DNA from: Antedon mediterranea
Lineage: Eukaryota; Echinodermata; Crinoidea; Comatulida; Antedonidae
Reading direction: 5' to 3'
DNA: 64,000 nt
NCBI RefSeq assembly: GCF_964355755.1
Contig: NC_092671.1
Location: forward strand, 19,308,001-19,372,000
Shown here: piece by piece, positions 39,701-49,130 of the stretch
Layout of the letters: every line of letters starts with the position of its first letter
How positions within the stretch are numbered: the stretch's first letter is position 1
Translations under genes and position numbers: made by a program
The notes under the pieces: model-generated
Seen by the model: the letters and a program-made list of their open reading frames with translations, nothing else
Databases searched by the model: none
What the model was told of the DNA's origin: nothing

Positions 39701-42700
39701 TATCATTACATTTCTCAAATCGCAAATCCTAAAATTGATGATTGAATAAGAATAAAAAACAATATTTACATGCTTAAATAATAGGAAAAATGGCAATAAT
39801 AAATACACATGCTTAAAATGAAAAATAGAAATTTTTATTTTTAATTATATTATTTGGTTCTTAAGTTTTTTATTCACTGGGTAGCTTATTTTAAATTGAA
39901 TATGGTATAAATAATGAGAGGTATGGCATGCCCTTGCGTCATATATATTTTCTTGTTTGTAGGTGTCTTAATCCAGTAATAAGTATTGTTGCTGGTCTGA
40001 GTGCAAGAGAACCAATGAAAGAAACCCTTACCAATCGAAACAAGATTATGTCGGTTCGTATGATTTTATGATGTATATTTTACCCTCCAATTAATTACCT
40101 CCCAGCTCAGACTGCCACAAAATACAGCTAGCTATTGGTTGCCTAAAGTAAATTTAGTTAGAGACTGAAATCATTGCATTTCAGTCTGTAACTTTGATTT
40201 GAGGGATTTTTATAACAAAATATTCATATTCAGAACAGCATACTTTCATAGCTTGAATAGAGTGTTTAGAGTGCCCTCTTAATTTTTTTTTTAGTTCAAT
40301 AATTAAGGGGTAATTAAACTACAGTAAAAATGAATTTTTCTCTGGGGAAAAATTGTCCTGGTTAGAAATTAATGAATGAACATTTGGAAAGAACCTTCAA
40401 ATATAAATATGAATTATAATGTACTGAAAGCACAAAAGATAACAGCTGTAAAACCAAGTTACATTGTAAAAATAAAATTAGAAATATACACTTTCACCGC
40501 CAAAGACGGAAATCTCCGTCTTTCGATGCCCAGCGCCAGACCGCCAAAGACGGAAATTTCCGTCTTTGGCTTTTTATTGCACAATTTGTTAGATCAGGTA
40601 TATATGGACCGCATGTAGAAATTTCAACATCCAAATCGATCTGGACCGCAAATATTTTGATACTTTATTAACCCCTAGTGCCATTGACCCCAGATGGCCT
40701 ACATCGCGTCCTATCTGTAAACAACATAATATGCTTACTGCGGACTAAGCAATTGCAGAAATAATTGCCGACTCTGACTCTGAAAATGATTATTTATTAT
40801 CCCCAGATGATGAAGGTATATTTGTACCTAAATCTGGTTTTTAAAATGTAATAAATAATTGGAGATAATTTAGCTAGCCTGGCCTAGGCTAGTTTGTAGA
40901 ATAGGTTGAGAATCGTGACACTGACAGACGGTGCAGCCAGACTAAAATTCTTATTATCTCTGCTTTGTTCTCCGATTGAGCCTAAAGTGCTAAAAGTAAG
41001 CCGAGTTCTTTGTACAATTATGTGGTATTACAGTTTTATTTCAATAAAGTGTTTGGTACCATTGGAAAGTTTATTTCTATCTCATTATTTGAGTGTGTAT
41101 TGCATGTTATTCTGATTACAAACACCTTTGCTATGAGCCTTGAAAAACAGGTAAATTTATCTAAAATGGCTGGCGGTGAGGGGTACTTCTTTTATTGAAT
41201 GCTTGGCGGTGAAAATGTTAATGCAATTGTATCAGATGACAATGAAATTACAATTATTCTATTCAAATTTTACTATATAAATATTATGCTTTCTGAAGCC
41301 CATAGCCAGAGGGGTTCAAGGGTTCCTATAGTGTCCTTATGACGGAGATGGTAAATAGGCCTAAGACTTGCTCATGACGAGCTTTGCACCTTTTGTGGAC
41401 AAAATATAGCATCCTGTTAAATTTCTGGCTAAGCAATTGCTTTCTTTACTGTATTATTTTTTTTAAATTTTCTTAGGTAAAACAATTATATAGTGGTTCA
41501 TCCAGGAGTGATCATATTAGCAGATTAAACATTTACAATGCCTGGGAAGAGAGTCTAGCTGAAGGCTCAATGAATTGGTTTGTACAAGATAACTGTCTAG
41601 ATAAAGGAACACTGTTTTTCATTAGAGGTGAGTCTATACATAAAACCCCTATTCAGACGACATCCCTATTACAAAGACACTTTCCCATGAAACTATCAAG
41701 GGACAATGTTTTAACACTTTAAGACAAACCCCTATAAGAGGACAGTTTATTGTACCCTACTATGTTCTGCTATGACACAAGTTAAAAACATGCCAGTACA
41801 ATCAGTAATGTCTTTGCCTCCTAGCAGGTTGTCAGTAGTTCAAATTTAAATTCAAATATTCTTTATTCATCATCATGAAAATATACAACAATATATGAGA
41901 ACATAAAAAAAAAGATGAAAAGGAAATACATAAAAACTCAAAAGAGCTTGATTAGTTGTGTCCCCCTACGTCCCTAACTAGCCTAAAAACTAATGCATAA
42001 ATAATAAAAAAAAACTCTAAATCCTGCAACAAGTATTATTTTTTTAATTATTTGTAAAATGATAATAAATGTTCTTTAAACAATGATTTAAATATATTTA
42101 ATGATTTGGTACTTTGTAGTTCGTAATTCAAGTCATTCTACAATTTAGGTCCCACACATGACACAGTAAAGTTAGTAGAAGTACGATTACGTTTTCTGAG
42201 TCTCATTTTGTCTTTAGATCTTGTATTATAATTATTAGTTATTAAAGGAATACTTTAGATTATTTATAAATTTCTTATTATTGTTGATAATATAAAAACT
42301 GAAACTGGAGGCTAAGGCTTTGTATTGCAATGCACCTCTAATACTGCATTACAAACAACTTTAGCCATATTTTATTATTCAATATATAGAATAAGAAATA
42401 CTATATTCTTTACTTACCAATATAAAAAAAAATCTGAAAAAAGTGAAGCAAGCCATTATGATTCAGGTTTGTTATGTCAGTTGCTTATTTTTCTACTCAT
42501 TTTTAATTGGTTGATTAATTTTTCATCTCAAGACTCTTGGTACCTATAAATATGTCATTATGTCTGAGTATGTTTTATTCCATAAGATGAAAAAATAAAT
42601 TGAATTTATTATCATATATCCAACATTTCAGTGGACTCTCTGTTTACTTATGAAGTTCGTTATTTTTAAAAATTAAAGGTTTGCGTCGACAATTTTCTGA

Positions 42701-45700
42701 GAATTTAAGGGATGCAGGAATGAGATCAAGGTATTCTAATTACAAAGAGAATCATGAAGAATTAATAAAGGCAAGTTTAGTTTTGTTTTTGTGAGTAATT
42801 GTCTTCCAGTTTGCTGTTTGAATTTAATGCTCGGACTGATATATTATAACAAATATACAGTAGTTTATTTAAAAAATGAAACAAATAAAATATTATAATG
42901 AAGGAGAAAAGGAGGTAATTACAACAACAACGACATAAAAACAAAATTACAATATTATGCATAATTACAATGTTTTTTAGGCTGTGCTTTGTGGTGCATT
43001 TGTTCCAAACATTCTGCAAGTTCGAAGGGGATCACACATTAAAGGAAAGTTAAAACCCAATAAACTTTCATTTAAAGACATGTGAGTTACTATAAAATAT
43101 CTACAACTGTAAATATACAGATGATGATGATGATCAAATAAAGATCGAAATGTTTTATATAAATGTACATGGAGGTTTTTGGGGCTTTACTGTAATGATA
43201 TATTTTGAGTTTGTACAAACATTGCTCTCTAGGGATCGATACTATGTAGATAAGTTTAGGATAATGGACATTTGAAAATTCACTAAAAGCTATATGTAAA
43301 AAGATTGATTTGTTCTCTATGGGTGGTTCCAATCCTACCACCTGGCTATCGGCTTGGTTTAAGATTGATTTGTTCTCTATGGGTTGTTCCAATCCTAACA
43401 CCTGGCTATCGGCTTGGTTTAAGATTGATTTGTTCTCTATGGGTTGTTCCAATCCTACCACCTGGCTATCGGCTTGGTTTAAGATTGATTTGTTCTCTAT
43501 GGGTTGTTCCAATCCTACCACCTGGCTATCGGCTTGGTTTAAGATTGATTTGTTCTCTATGGGTTGTTCCAATCCTAACACCTGGCTATCGGCTTGGTTT
43601 AAGATTGATTTGTTCTCTATGCGTTGTTCCAATCCTACCACCTGGCTATCGGCTTGGTTTAAGATTGATTTGTTCTCTATGGGTTGTTCCAATCCTACCA
43701 CCTGGCTATCGGCTTGGTTTAAGATTGATTTGTTCTCTATGGGTTGTTCCAATCCTACCACCTGGCTATCGGCTTGGTTTAAGATTGATTTGTTCACTAT
43801 GGGTTGTTCCAATGCTACCACCTGGCTATCGGCTTGGTTTAAGATTGATTTGTTCTCTATGCGTTGTTCCAATCCTACCACCTGGCTATCGGCTTGGTTT
43901 AAGATTGATTTGTTCACTATGGGTTGTTCCAATCCTACCACCTGGCTATCGGCTTGGTTTAAGATTGATTTGTTCTCTATGGGTTGTTCCAATCCTAACA
44001 CCTGGCTATCGGCTTGGTTTAAGATTGATTTGTTCTCTATGCGTTGTTCCAATCCTACCACCTGGCTATCGGCTTGGTTTAAGATTGATTTGTTCTCTAT
44101 GGGTTGTTCCAATCCTACCACCTGGCTATCGGCTTGGTTTAAGATTGATTTGTTCTCTATGGGTTGTTCCAATCCTACCACCTGGCTATCGGCTTGGTTT
44201 AAGACTGATTTGTTCACTATGGGTTGTTCCAATCCTACCACCTGGCTATCGGCTTGGTTTAAGACTGATTTGTTCTCTATGCGTTGTTCCAATCCTACCA
44301 CCTGGCTATCGGCTTGGTTTAAGATTGATTTGTTCACTATGGGTTGTTCCAATCCTACCACCTGGCTATCGGCTTGGTTTAAGATTGATTTGTTCTCTAT
44401 GGGTTGTTCCAATCCTAACACCTGGCTATCGGCTTGGTTTAAGATTGATTTGTTCTCTATGCGTTGTTCCAATCCTACCACCTGGCTATCGGCTTGGTTT
44501 AAGATTGATTTGTTCTCTATGGGTTGTTCCAATCCTACCACCTGGCTATCGGCTTGGTTTAAGATTGATTTGTTCTCTATGGGTTGTTCCAATCCTACCA
44601 CCTGGCTATCGGCTTGGTTTAAGACTGATTTGTTCACTATGGGTTGTTCCAATCCTACCACCTGGCTATCGGCTTGGTTTAAGACTGATTTGTTCTCTAT
44701 GCGTTGTTCCAATCCTACCACCTGGCTATCGGCTTGGTTTAAGATTGATTTGTTCACTATGGGTTGTTCCAATCCTACCACCTGGCTATCGGCTTGGTTT
44801 AAGATTGATTTGTTCTCTATGGGTTGTTCCAATCCTACCACCTGGCTATCGGCTTGGTTTAAGATTGATTTGTTCTCTATGGGTTGTTCCAATCCTACCA
44901 CCTGGCTATCGGCTTGATTTAAGATTGATTTGTTCTCTATGGGTTGTTCCAATCCTACCACCTGGCTATCGGCTTGGTTTAAGATTGATTTGTTCTCTAT
45001 GGGTTGTTCCAATCCTACCACCTGGCTATCGGCTTGGTTTAAGATTGATTTGTTCTCTATGGGTTGTTCCAATCCTACCACCTGGCTATCGGCTTGGTTT
45101 AAGACTGATTTGTTCACTATGGGTTGTTCCAATCCTACCACCTGGCTATCGGCTTGGTTTAAGACTGATTTGTTCTCTATGCGTTGTTCCAATCCTACCA
45201 CCTGGCTATCGGCTTGGTTTAAGATTGATTTGTTCACTATGGGTTGTTCCAATCCTACCACCTGGCTATCGGCTTGGTTTAAGATTGATTTGTTCTCTAT
45301 GGGTTGTTCCAATCCTACCACCTGGCTATCGGCTTGGTTTAAGATTGATTTGTTCTCTATGGGTTGTTCCAATCCTACCACCTGGCTATCGGCTTGATTT
45401 AAGATTACCCTGTACATGCTGAAATTTAACTATTACAGATTCACACATACAAATCAAATCAATTGATCACAAAGTCTTTTTTATATTTGTTGTGTATAAA
45501 TACATTCATTATTGTTTCAGGCATGTTGGTAAAGTTTTACTTAGAGGAAGATCTGTTAACTCAAAAGAAAAATCCTACAAATCACGATGGCTGACATATT
45601 TTGCAAAAGTAAGCGAATGTGAAGGAAAAAATTCTGTAGTTAATCTACTTTTAAACCTTTTATGATTGTGTTTGTTAGATATTGTAGTGCGAATGCACTT

Positions 45701-48046
45701 TTTGTTAATAATAATTTCAAGAATTTATGAAAATCGGTAAATTACAGTTTCCCATGTTGAATCGAAGCTTCTTAACAAACTTTTTTTTAAATTTGAATCA
45801 AGATAAACTCATGTTATGTATAGTTGGCGGATTAACATTTAATATGTACAGTTACTGTTATGAAGTTAAAAATTAAGAGAAAGGAATTAATTTATTTGTT
45901 ATAATTGCTATTTTTCAATATATTTTCTTTCAGACTCAATCAAGTGCAACATTTATCCATGAAACTTCAATGGTACATCCATTAGGTTTAATATGCCTTG
46001 CTGCCAAGTCAGCCTGGACAGAGAGGGTCTCACCTGACCTAGGTAAGTACCTATGCAATTTATATTCAATCAAACAAGGTATTTGGCTATGTACATTATT
46101 TACAACATTTTTTGTTAGAATTTGAATGGAAACTGGACAGATCTGACTAGAGTTAAATTGTATTATTGAAATGTTGATTTTTGTTAACTGTTATGGCAAT
46201 GAAACTGTATTATAAGTGTGATAATTGGTTTGACAGAGTTTTGTCAAAAGAAACTATTTCAGATACTCTCTTGCCAACCTTTTGATATTGCAATTTTACA
46301 CTGCACATATATCAATCTTGAATAGTGAAACACTTGTTGCATTTTAAGGGTTGCATTGCTTATAAAGAAACAATAATTTTATTGGCCAAAAGTGGTTAAG
46401 GCAGGGGTAGGAGTGAATGCATTGACCATAAAATAGGTTTAAGGCTTTCCTTAATTGACCATATTTCTGGTGGAATCTATTAAACCGGTTTCATAAAATC
46501 ATTAATTATTATTTTAATAGATGAACGACTTCGAGGAAACTTGGATGAATACAATTTAGATCAAATTGTAAAATTTAAAATAGCACTGTCAAATGATGAA
46601 CAAAAGTCAATCAGTTTTTTTATGTACAGAGACGTAGCTGAGATCTTATTAGATGTTATGGAGCATGTGCATAGGATGGTACAAGAGTCTCTTGACAATT
46701 ATATGGTATGTCAATGCTTGAAAACCCCCTCACAAATATTGATGAATCCTGGGGTAAGGAATTAGGCCTGGTGATTGACTGTGATGTATATATGATGTAA
46801 CCACTAGCCAGACACCAGAAAAATCTATTTTTTTATAAAAAAAAAAAAGCCAGATAACAAAAACATTATTTAACAGTCTATAGATTAACATAACTTTCAG
46901 TTTTGTGGAACTATATAACTATTTTCAATTACAAAAATTAGATACAGTATTTTCAAATACTTACTGACTGACAATATGATAAAATGGAAACTCATTTAAA
47001 TCCGCCAAGGAGGTATATGTAATCGGTAGCGTGTGTTTGTTTGTTTGTTTGTTAGCAGGATTACTCAAAAAGTAATTACAAGATCTTTACCAAAATGAAT
47101 ATACAGATAGATATCAAGGACCATTCCATTAAGTTTTGGGACCATTTGGGACCATGGTCCCAATTCTGGACCACTTTTTGAGTATACTTTTCAGACCTTC
47201 TATTGTTAAAAGATAGGACAGAATTTTTCAAAAGGCGGCGAGCAGTCTTAAAGTAACAAGTAAACTAAAATTGCATTTTCTCGAGAACTACTTGTCCAAA
47301 AAACTTCATTTTTGTACAAGAGGCAAGAGTTATAATTTTTGATTTGTAATTTTAAAACATAATTTGATTTAATGTGCACGATTTTTGATGCGAATAGTTT
47401 TAAAAACCTATTTCTTTTCAAATTCACTCGTTTGATTTTCGCGTTGCTGTTCTATTGTTAGTCAACTGAAGCTATTGTTAATTGAAAGGCTTGTTACATA
47501 ACCATTACACCAAACTCGCATACACATGTTTGTAGTGGAATTAGCCTAAATCACAAACACCGGAGAAATCTTATGTAGGAGAATTTTACAGTAGGCAGAG
47601 GTGTGCACTCTCGGAGTGGCTTTCTAGTTGTTTATTAAACTATTTTCTTTGTCAATTAATCCTTCACACATACGTGTCAATAGAGCAATCTTGACTACGC
47701 ATACGATGGGTTAGTTTCGTTAACGTTATTTACAATATTAACAGTTAATTTGCAACTTAACCAAAATACCACATTAAATAATAAATTTAATAAAATTCCA
47801 AATGCTTAATATTTTTTAAAGAAGGAAACATACTTTTAATAGTTACTTAATTGTTCTTCATCTTCTTTATTCATTTAGACTGAAGAAAATGTGGAAAAAC
47901 ATAAGTGCATTGTGGGTATAGTTTGCAGCCTGCTATCAAGTGTACAACAGCCATATATTGAGGAAAAAGGAGGAAAGAAAGAGAAAAATATACTGATGTT
48001 AGATTCAGATGACGAACTAACAGATTCAGAGAAGATACGATGGTGA
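18735..48046 (+). CDS. DHX30: DHX30-type DEAH-box RNA helicase (22 exons, 1077 aa)
   Basis: Exons: 18735-18975, 20604-20848, 21347-21514, 21947-22176, 22299-22449, 22906-23089, 25448-25607, 26568-26763, 32708-32779, 33045-33121, 33985-34114, 34402-34525, 34800-34931, 37093-37231, 39963-40053, 41477-41627, 42679-42770, 42981-43081, 45521-45608, 45934-46042, 46521-46705, 47879-48046. All phases agree. One donor is GC (42771). The N-terminus is basic with no acidic residue before Asp32, so a mitochondrial presequence is possible. A dsRBD-like segment follows (about 90-160). Helicase motifs: GETGCGKTT (Lys318), DEVH (414-417), SAS (446-448), [18 protein letters not shown] (634-641), then winged-helix, helicase-associated and OB-fold regions. 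DHX30 in mammals acts on mitochondrial and cytosolic RNA. The domain order and [18 protein letters not shown] and CFLPGWQ support DHX30 over other DEAH helicases. The tail is acidic ([11 protein letters not shown]). Confidence 0.93.
18976..20603. other. DHX30 intron 1 with a 20-bp minisatellite
   Basis: Most of this 1.6-kb intron is AT-rich with nothing recognised. At 19640-19742 a unit like ataaaactcgtcctaaata repeats five to six times with minor changes. Confidence 0.7.
21640..21800 (+). mobile_element. Possible LINE 3' fragment in DHX30 intron 3
   Basis: The frame ending at about 21770 reads [16 protein letters not shown] then stop. This resembles the short conserved C-terminus of CR1/L2-type LINE proteins (LKTHLF). 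It is a small relic and could be chance. Confidence 0.4.
23150..24930 (-). mobile_element. Degenerate DIRS-like retrotransposon (RT and RNase H)
   Basis: In coding order on the minus strand: a gag-like piece (24925-24740), an RT N-terminal part (24328-23981, [16 protein letters not shown]), RT core frames (23929-23585, [37 protein letters not shown]), then an RNase H segment (23577-23203, [10 protein letters not shown] and [13 protein letters not shown]). Frames overlap and shift several times. [12 protein letters not shown] and INLLE are typical of DIRS-type elements. No tyrosine recombinase or terminal repeat was found next to it. The region is GC-richer than the surrounding intron. It sits in DHX30 intron 6 and is inactive. 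Confidence 0.75.
25205..25336. mobile_element. Fragment of the TTAA MITE (right end)
   Basis: It shares ggaatgacctggtttaatgt, tattatttttacaaaa and a gcagggaaag-tttctttaa end with the right third of the element at 4117-4736. The left end is absent. It lies in DHX30 intron 6. Confidence 0.65.
29035..31020 (-). mobile_element. CR1/Jockey-like LINE nested in the Tx1 element
   Basis: The insertion is 29040-31015, flanked by the 5-base duplication GAGTA (29035-29039 and 31016-31020). Its 3' end, at the low coordinate, carries a short TTGTA-type repeat (caatacaatacaatac on the plus strand at 29040-29055), as in CR1-like tails. The 5' end is truncated, with the endonuclease missing. Confidence 0.88.
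29183..30922 (-). CDS. Reverse transcriptase ORF of the nested LINE (579 aa, intact)
   Basis: The protein starts in the linker before RT ([14 protein letters not shown]) and holds a full, unbroken RT domain: [65 protein letters not shown], the catalytic YADDT, and KTKFMLFGT. The usual CR1/Jockey C-terminus follows ([22 protein letters not shown]). It copies its own RNA by target-primed reverse transcription. No frameshift or stop interrupts it, which is unlike all other LINE remnants in the window and suggests a recent insertion. The endonuclease is absent, so the copy is not autonomous. The exact clade is uncertain (CR1, L2 or a related group). Confidence 0.85.
   Translation of the reverse strand: MWETIKKIIPDKKQAISSVRVGSGLSNNDKEIANKFNDYFSSIGNNLAKKHNLPCNTNTNPTNIILNNFDFHIVTPDCVFDIINSFSNNKASGLDGFDVKLLKLAGPIVCHSLNYIINLSFITATFPCKWKTAKVTPVFKGGDTSDVGNYRPISVLPIVSKIIERIVHNKLYYYLSENNILNPCQSGFRRNHSTNTTLIDFSDYILKNINEGNVTAAIFLDLQKAFDTINHNLLFSKLKQYGVHGNALNWFISYLSGRSQVVNIKSSLSFSKPITVGIPQGSILGPLLFIIYVNSLPDVINNKCIMYADDTTILCSSSDPVLLQNMINQNVSKFTTWFDNNLLTLNIKKTKFMLFGTRISLSKFNNISVSINGNDVERVDNFKYLGLTFDSFMSWKQHVEQVASRVSQRIGIIRRLRYYIPNFALRLLANAIVLPCFDYCSNVWSNCNLELVNRLQVLQNRVARIILYADMYTPITELMSSLKWKSVHDRWENDLLITLFKCIQGLAPSYLANLFKFMDTFHTKNTRSQSTKTLNVPAWNNIYGKRMFNYRASTLWNNLPVHIRKNYETFSQVEFKHLV
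31391..32707. repeat. AT-rich 3' region of the Tx1 LINE and rest of DHX30 intron 8
   Basis: Diverged repeats with tagttccttrgttayartacag occur at 31548 and 31661, with a weaker third copy near 31815. They are spaced 110-150 bases and include a (TA)n run at 31569-31583. Beyond about 31950 the sequence is AT-rich with no recognised feature. Confidence 0.5.
33600..33900 (-). mobile_element. CR1-like LINE 3' fragment in DHX30 intron 10
   Basis: The minus-strand frame through about 33830-33720 reads [20 protein letters not shown], then FKKHRKI. This matches the lWN.lP..i....FK..LK ending of CR1/L2-type proteins. A tail with aaagcgccttt on the plus strand (about 33631) follows. It is a short relic. 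Confidence 0.6.
35233..35385. mobile_element. Short MITE, family A copy 2
   Basis: The left end is gctctgtctacactatcaaa, then agtttgacaaaaaaag. The right end, tttttgtcacataaagtgtt, then gacagtg, is more diverged. Size and layout match 5224-5376. It lies in DHX30 intron 13. Confidence 0.65.
35900..37072 (-). mobile_element. LINE C-terminal fragment abutting DHX30 exon 14
   Basis: Two minus-strand frames represent the end of an RT protein. 37069-36728 holds the post-RT part ([29 protein letters not shown]). 36451-35936 holds a CxxC..H.C knuckle ([19 protein letters not shown]) and the C-terminus. A frame break lies between them (about 36450-36730). The RT core is missing, so the copy is 5'-truncated. 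Its truncated end is at about 37070, only some 20 bases before the exon 14 acceptor at 37091-37092. The clade was not determined. Confidence 0.8.
37377..37403. other. Perfect short hairpin in DHX30 intron 14
   Basis: ggttatatgcat, gat, atgcatataacc: 12-base perfect arms. It is followed by an (ATTT)n run (about 37426-37450) and a CpG-containing stretch (37560-37990) unlike the rest of the intron. It may mark an end of a larger non-autonomous element. Confidence 0.6.
38346..39313. repeat. 484-bp tandem duplication
   Basis: Two adjacent copies (38346-38829 and 38830-39313) are nearly identical. For example, ccaaactggt in copy 1 is ccaaagtggt in copy 2. The unit includes the tRNA-like sequence annotated separately. 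It lies in DHX30 intron 14. The near identity indicates a recent duplication. Confidence 0.92.
38442..38512 (+). repeat. tRNA-like SINE head (copy 1; copy 2 at 38926-38996)
   Basis: tgtacagctcgattgtctgt resembles a tRNA D-arm/A box. About 30 bases on, gagatcgagtctcaccttgg resembles the T-arm/B box (GRTTCRANTCC). Together they look like a degenerate tRNA-derived SINE promoter, followed by a T-rich run. It does not fold as a full tRNA, so it is not called a tRNA gene. Confidence 0.5.
39312..39340 (+). mobile_element. Possible Helitron 3' terminus
   Basis: Hairpin attcgtca-tag-tgacgaat (39312-39330), then taaat, then CTAG (39336-39339) followed by T. Helitrons end in a hairpin a few bases before CTRR and insert between A and T. 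It directly follows the 484-bp duplication. A 5' TC end was not identified. Confidence 0.35.
40489..41221 (+). mobile_element. piggyBac-like deletion derivative
   Basis: The ends are inverted: CACTTTCACCGCCAA on the left (40489) and TTGGCGGTGAAAATG on the right (ending 41217), followed by TTAA. The left flank is TATA, possibly a mutated TTAA. Inside are two palindromes built on gccaaagacggaaat (40499-40526 and about 40541-40569). There is also a short acidic frame at 40754-40843 ([20 protein letters not shown]) like the N-terminus of piggyBac transposases. The catalytic part is missing. It lies in DHX30 intron 15. Confidence 0.65.
41860..42280 (-). mobile_element. LINE 3' fragment in DHX30 intron 16
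   Basis: The minus-strand frame from about 42210 to 42055 reads [19 protein letters not shown], stop, [20 protein letters not shown], then KEHLLSFY. This is the standard ending of CR1/Jockey-type LINE proteins. A tail of aataaagaatatttg type follows at about 41868. It is a relic. Confidence 0.65.
42771..42772 (+). promoter_or_regulatory. GC splice donor of DHX30 intron 17
   Basis: The exon ends ATAAAG and the intron begins gcaagt. The next acceptor (tttttag, 42980) restores the frame into [10 protein letters not shown]. No GT nearby preserves the frame and the protein match, so a GC-AG intron is the best reading. Confidence 0.8.
43300..45406. repeat. 60-bp minisatellite, about 35 units, with higher-order structure
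   Basis: The unit is gattgatttgttctctatgg then a 40-base remainder containing ccacctggctatcggcttgg. It repeats head to tail about 35 times with few point variants. Because 60 is divisible by 3, long frames stay open: 775 residues on the minus strand and up to 705 on the plus strand. These are by-products, not genes; their 20-residue periods match the DNA period. Variant patterns repeat every 7 units. The array lies wholly in DHX30 intron 18 (43082-45520). Confidence 0.97.
46990..47640 (+). mobile_element. Dispersed repeat B, longer copy
   Basis: Begins near aaatccgccaaggaggtata (46997) and continues with gtttgtttgtttgtttgtta and gcaggattactcaaaaagta. It ends near ggtgtgcactctcggagtgg, then ctttctag. 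The part after about 47220 matches the reverse complement of 17050-17470. It lies in DHX30 intron 21 and has no coding sequence. Confidence 0.65.
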
Positions 48047-49130
48047 TGCCTCGCTGTTTCCATGACAGCTGTGTGATGCTAGGTAAACTTTCTCAATTTC
48101 TACAAATTTGAGTTGCTTTATTGGTGTAAAGCCTGCGATTTAAACCCCAACTGGTCTACAGTATGAATGTTTGCTGCAGGAATTCTGTGGCATCATGGCA
48201 TTCATGAAAAACACCCTTGGGTGAATCAAACGTTTAAAGTATTATTACAACAATACTGCAAACATTATCATGCAGTTATTATGGTTGAATTGAGATGCTT
48301 TTGCTTCAGTGGTACAAAGCTCCAATCCAATTCATCAGGGGTTAAATAGAAGTGGCAAAATAATGTTTTTATTCACTAGTATTATACAATTAATGTAATC
48401 TAATAATGAATATTTTATGATTTAAGTTCATGGTAACAGTAAAAAGTGAAAATCATTCTCCATTCAATGGATACAAAACGTTTATCATTTGTTTTTATAT
48501 CACATCTGCTGTTAAATTTTAATATAATTAATATCCATCGCTTCCATCTTAAATGCGATGTCATAATTTAGTCCATGGCAAAAAGAAGGTGGTCAGATTT
48601 TGGCAGCAAAGCACAACTATTATAGATGGCACACTTTACATATTAGTTTTTGCCGTTGCATTATTATCAGCATATCTCGTGGCACAAACTCAACATTTTT
48701 TAAAGCTGGCTGTTGAATAGAACCGTTACATTTTAAGAAAATTGTTATGAAATCAACCAATCAAAGTGTTATGCGAATAATAATTAGGAATGAACAAGTG
48801 TGCAAAGCAAGCGTTCATGTGATTTTAAACAAATACATTTTACCACACAAGTTTGAATTATAAAAATTTGTTTACACTATGTTTATTTACAGTAATACTG
48901 TATGTAATTTAAAAGTTTGAATGAAAAGAAAAACTTGATTGAAATATTATTATATTTTCTACAGTACCATATGGTACACAAGGTTTATTTTTTACCAAAA
49001 GAGGCTTTACCAAGAATAATATACAAATAATGAATGTTTATGAGTGGAATGGTCTAAATAATGGCATGAGGTGAATGTAGATTATAAGGTTAAATTTAAT
49101 ATTAACCTTTCATCATTCACTGAATAACAT
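48047..49130. other. 3' flank of DHX30
   Basis: The DHX30 3' UTR must start here. AATAAT-type and other AT-rich words are common, but no unique polyadenylation signal stands out. No gene or repeat was recognised. Confidence 0.45.

Noticed and set aside
43090-45417. 775-residue minus-strand open frame as a gene
   Set aside because: It is the translation of a 60-bp tandem repeat; other frames are equally open, the period of the protein equals that of the DNA, and it lies inside a DHX30 intron.
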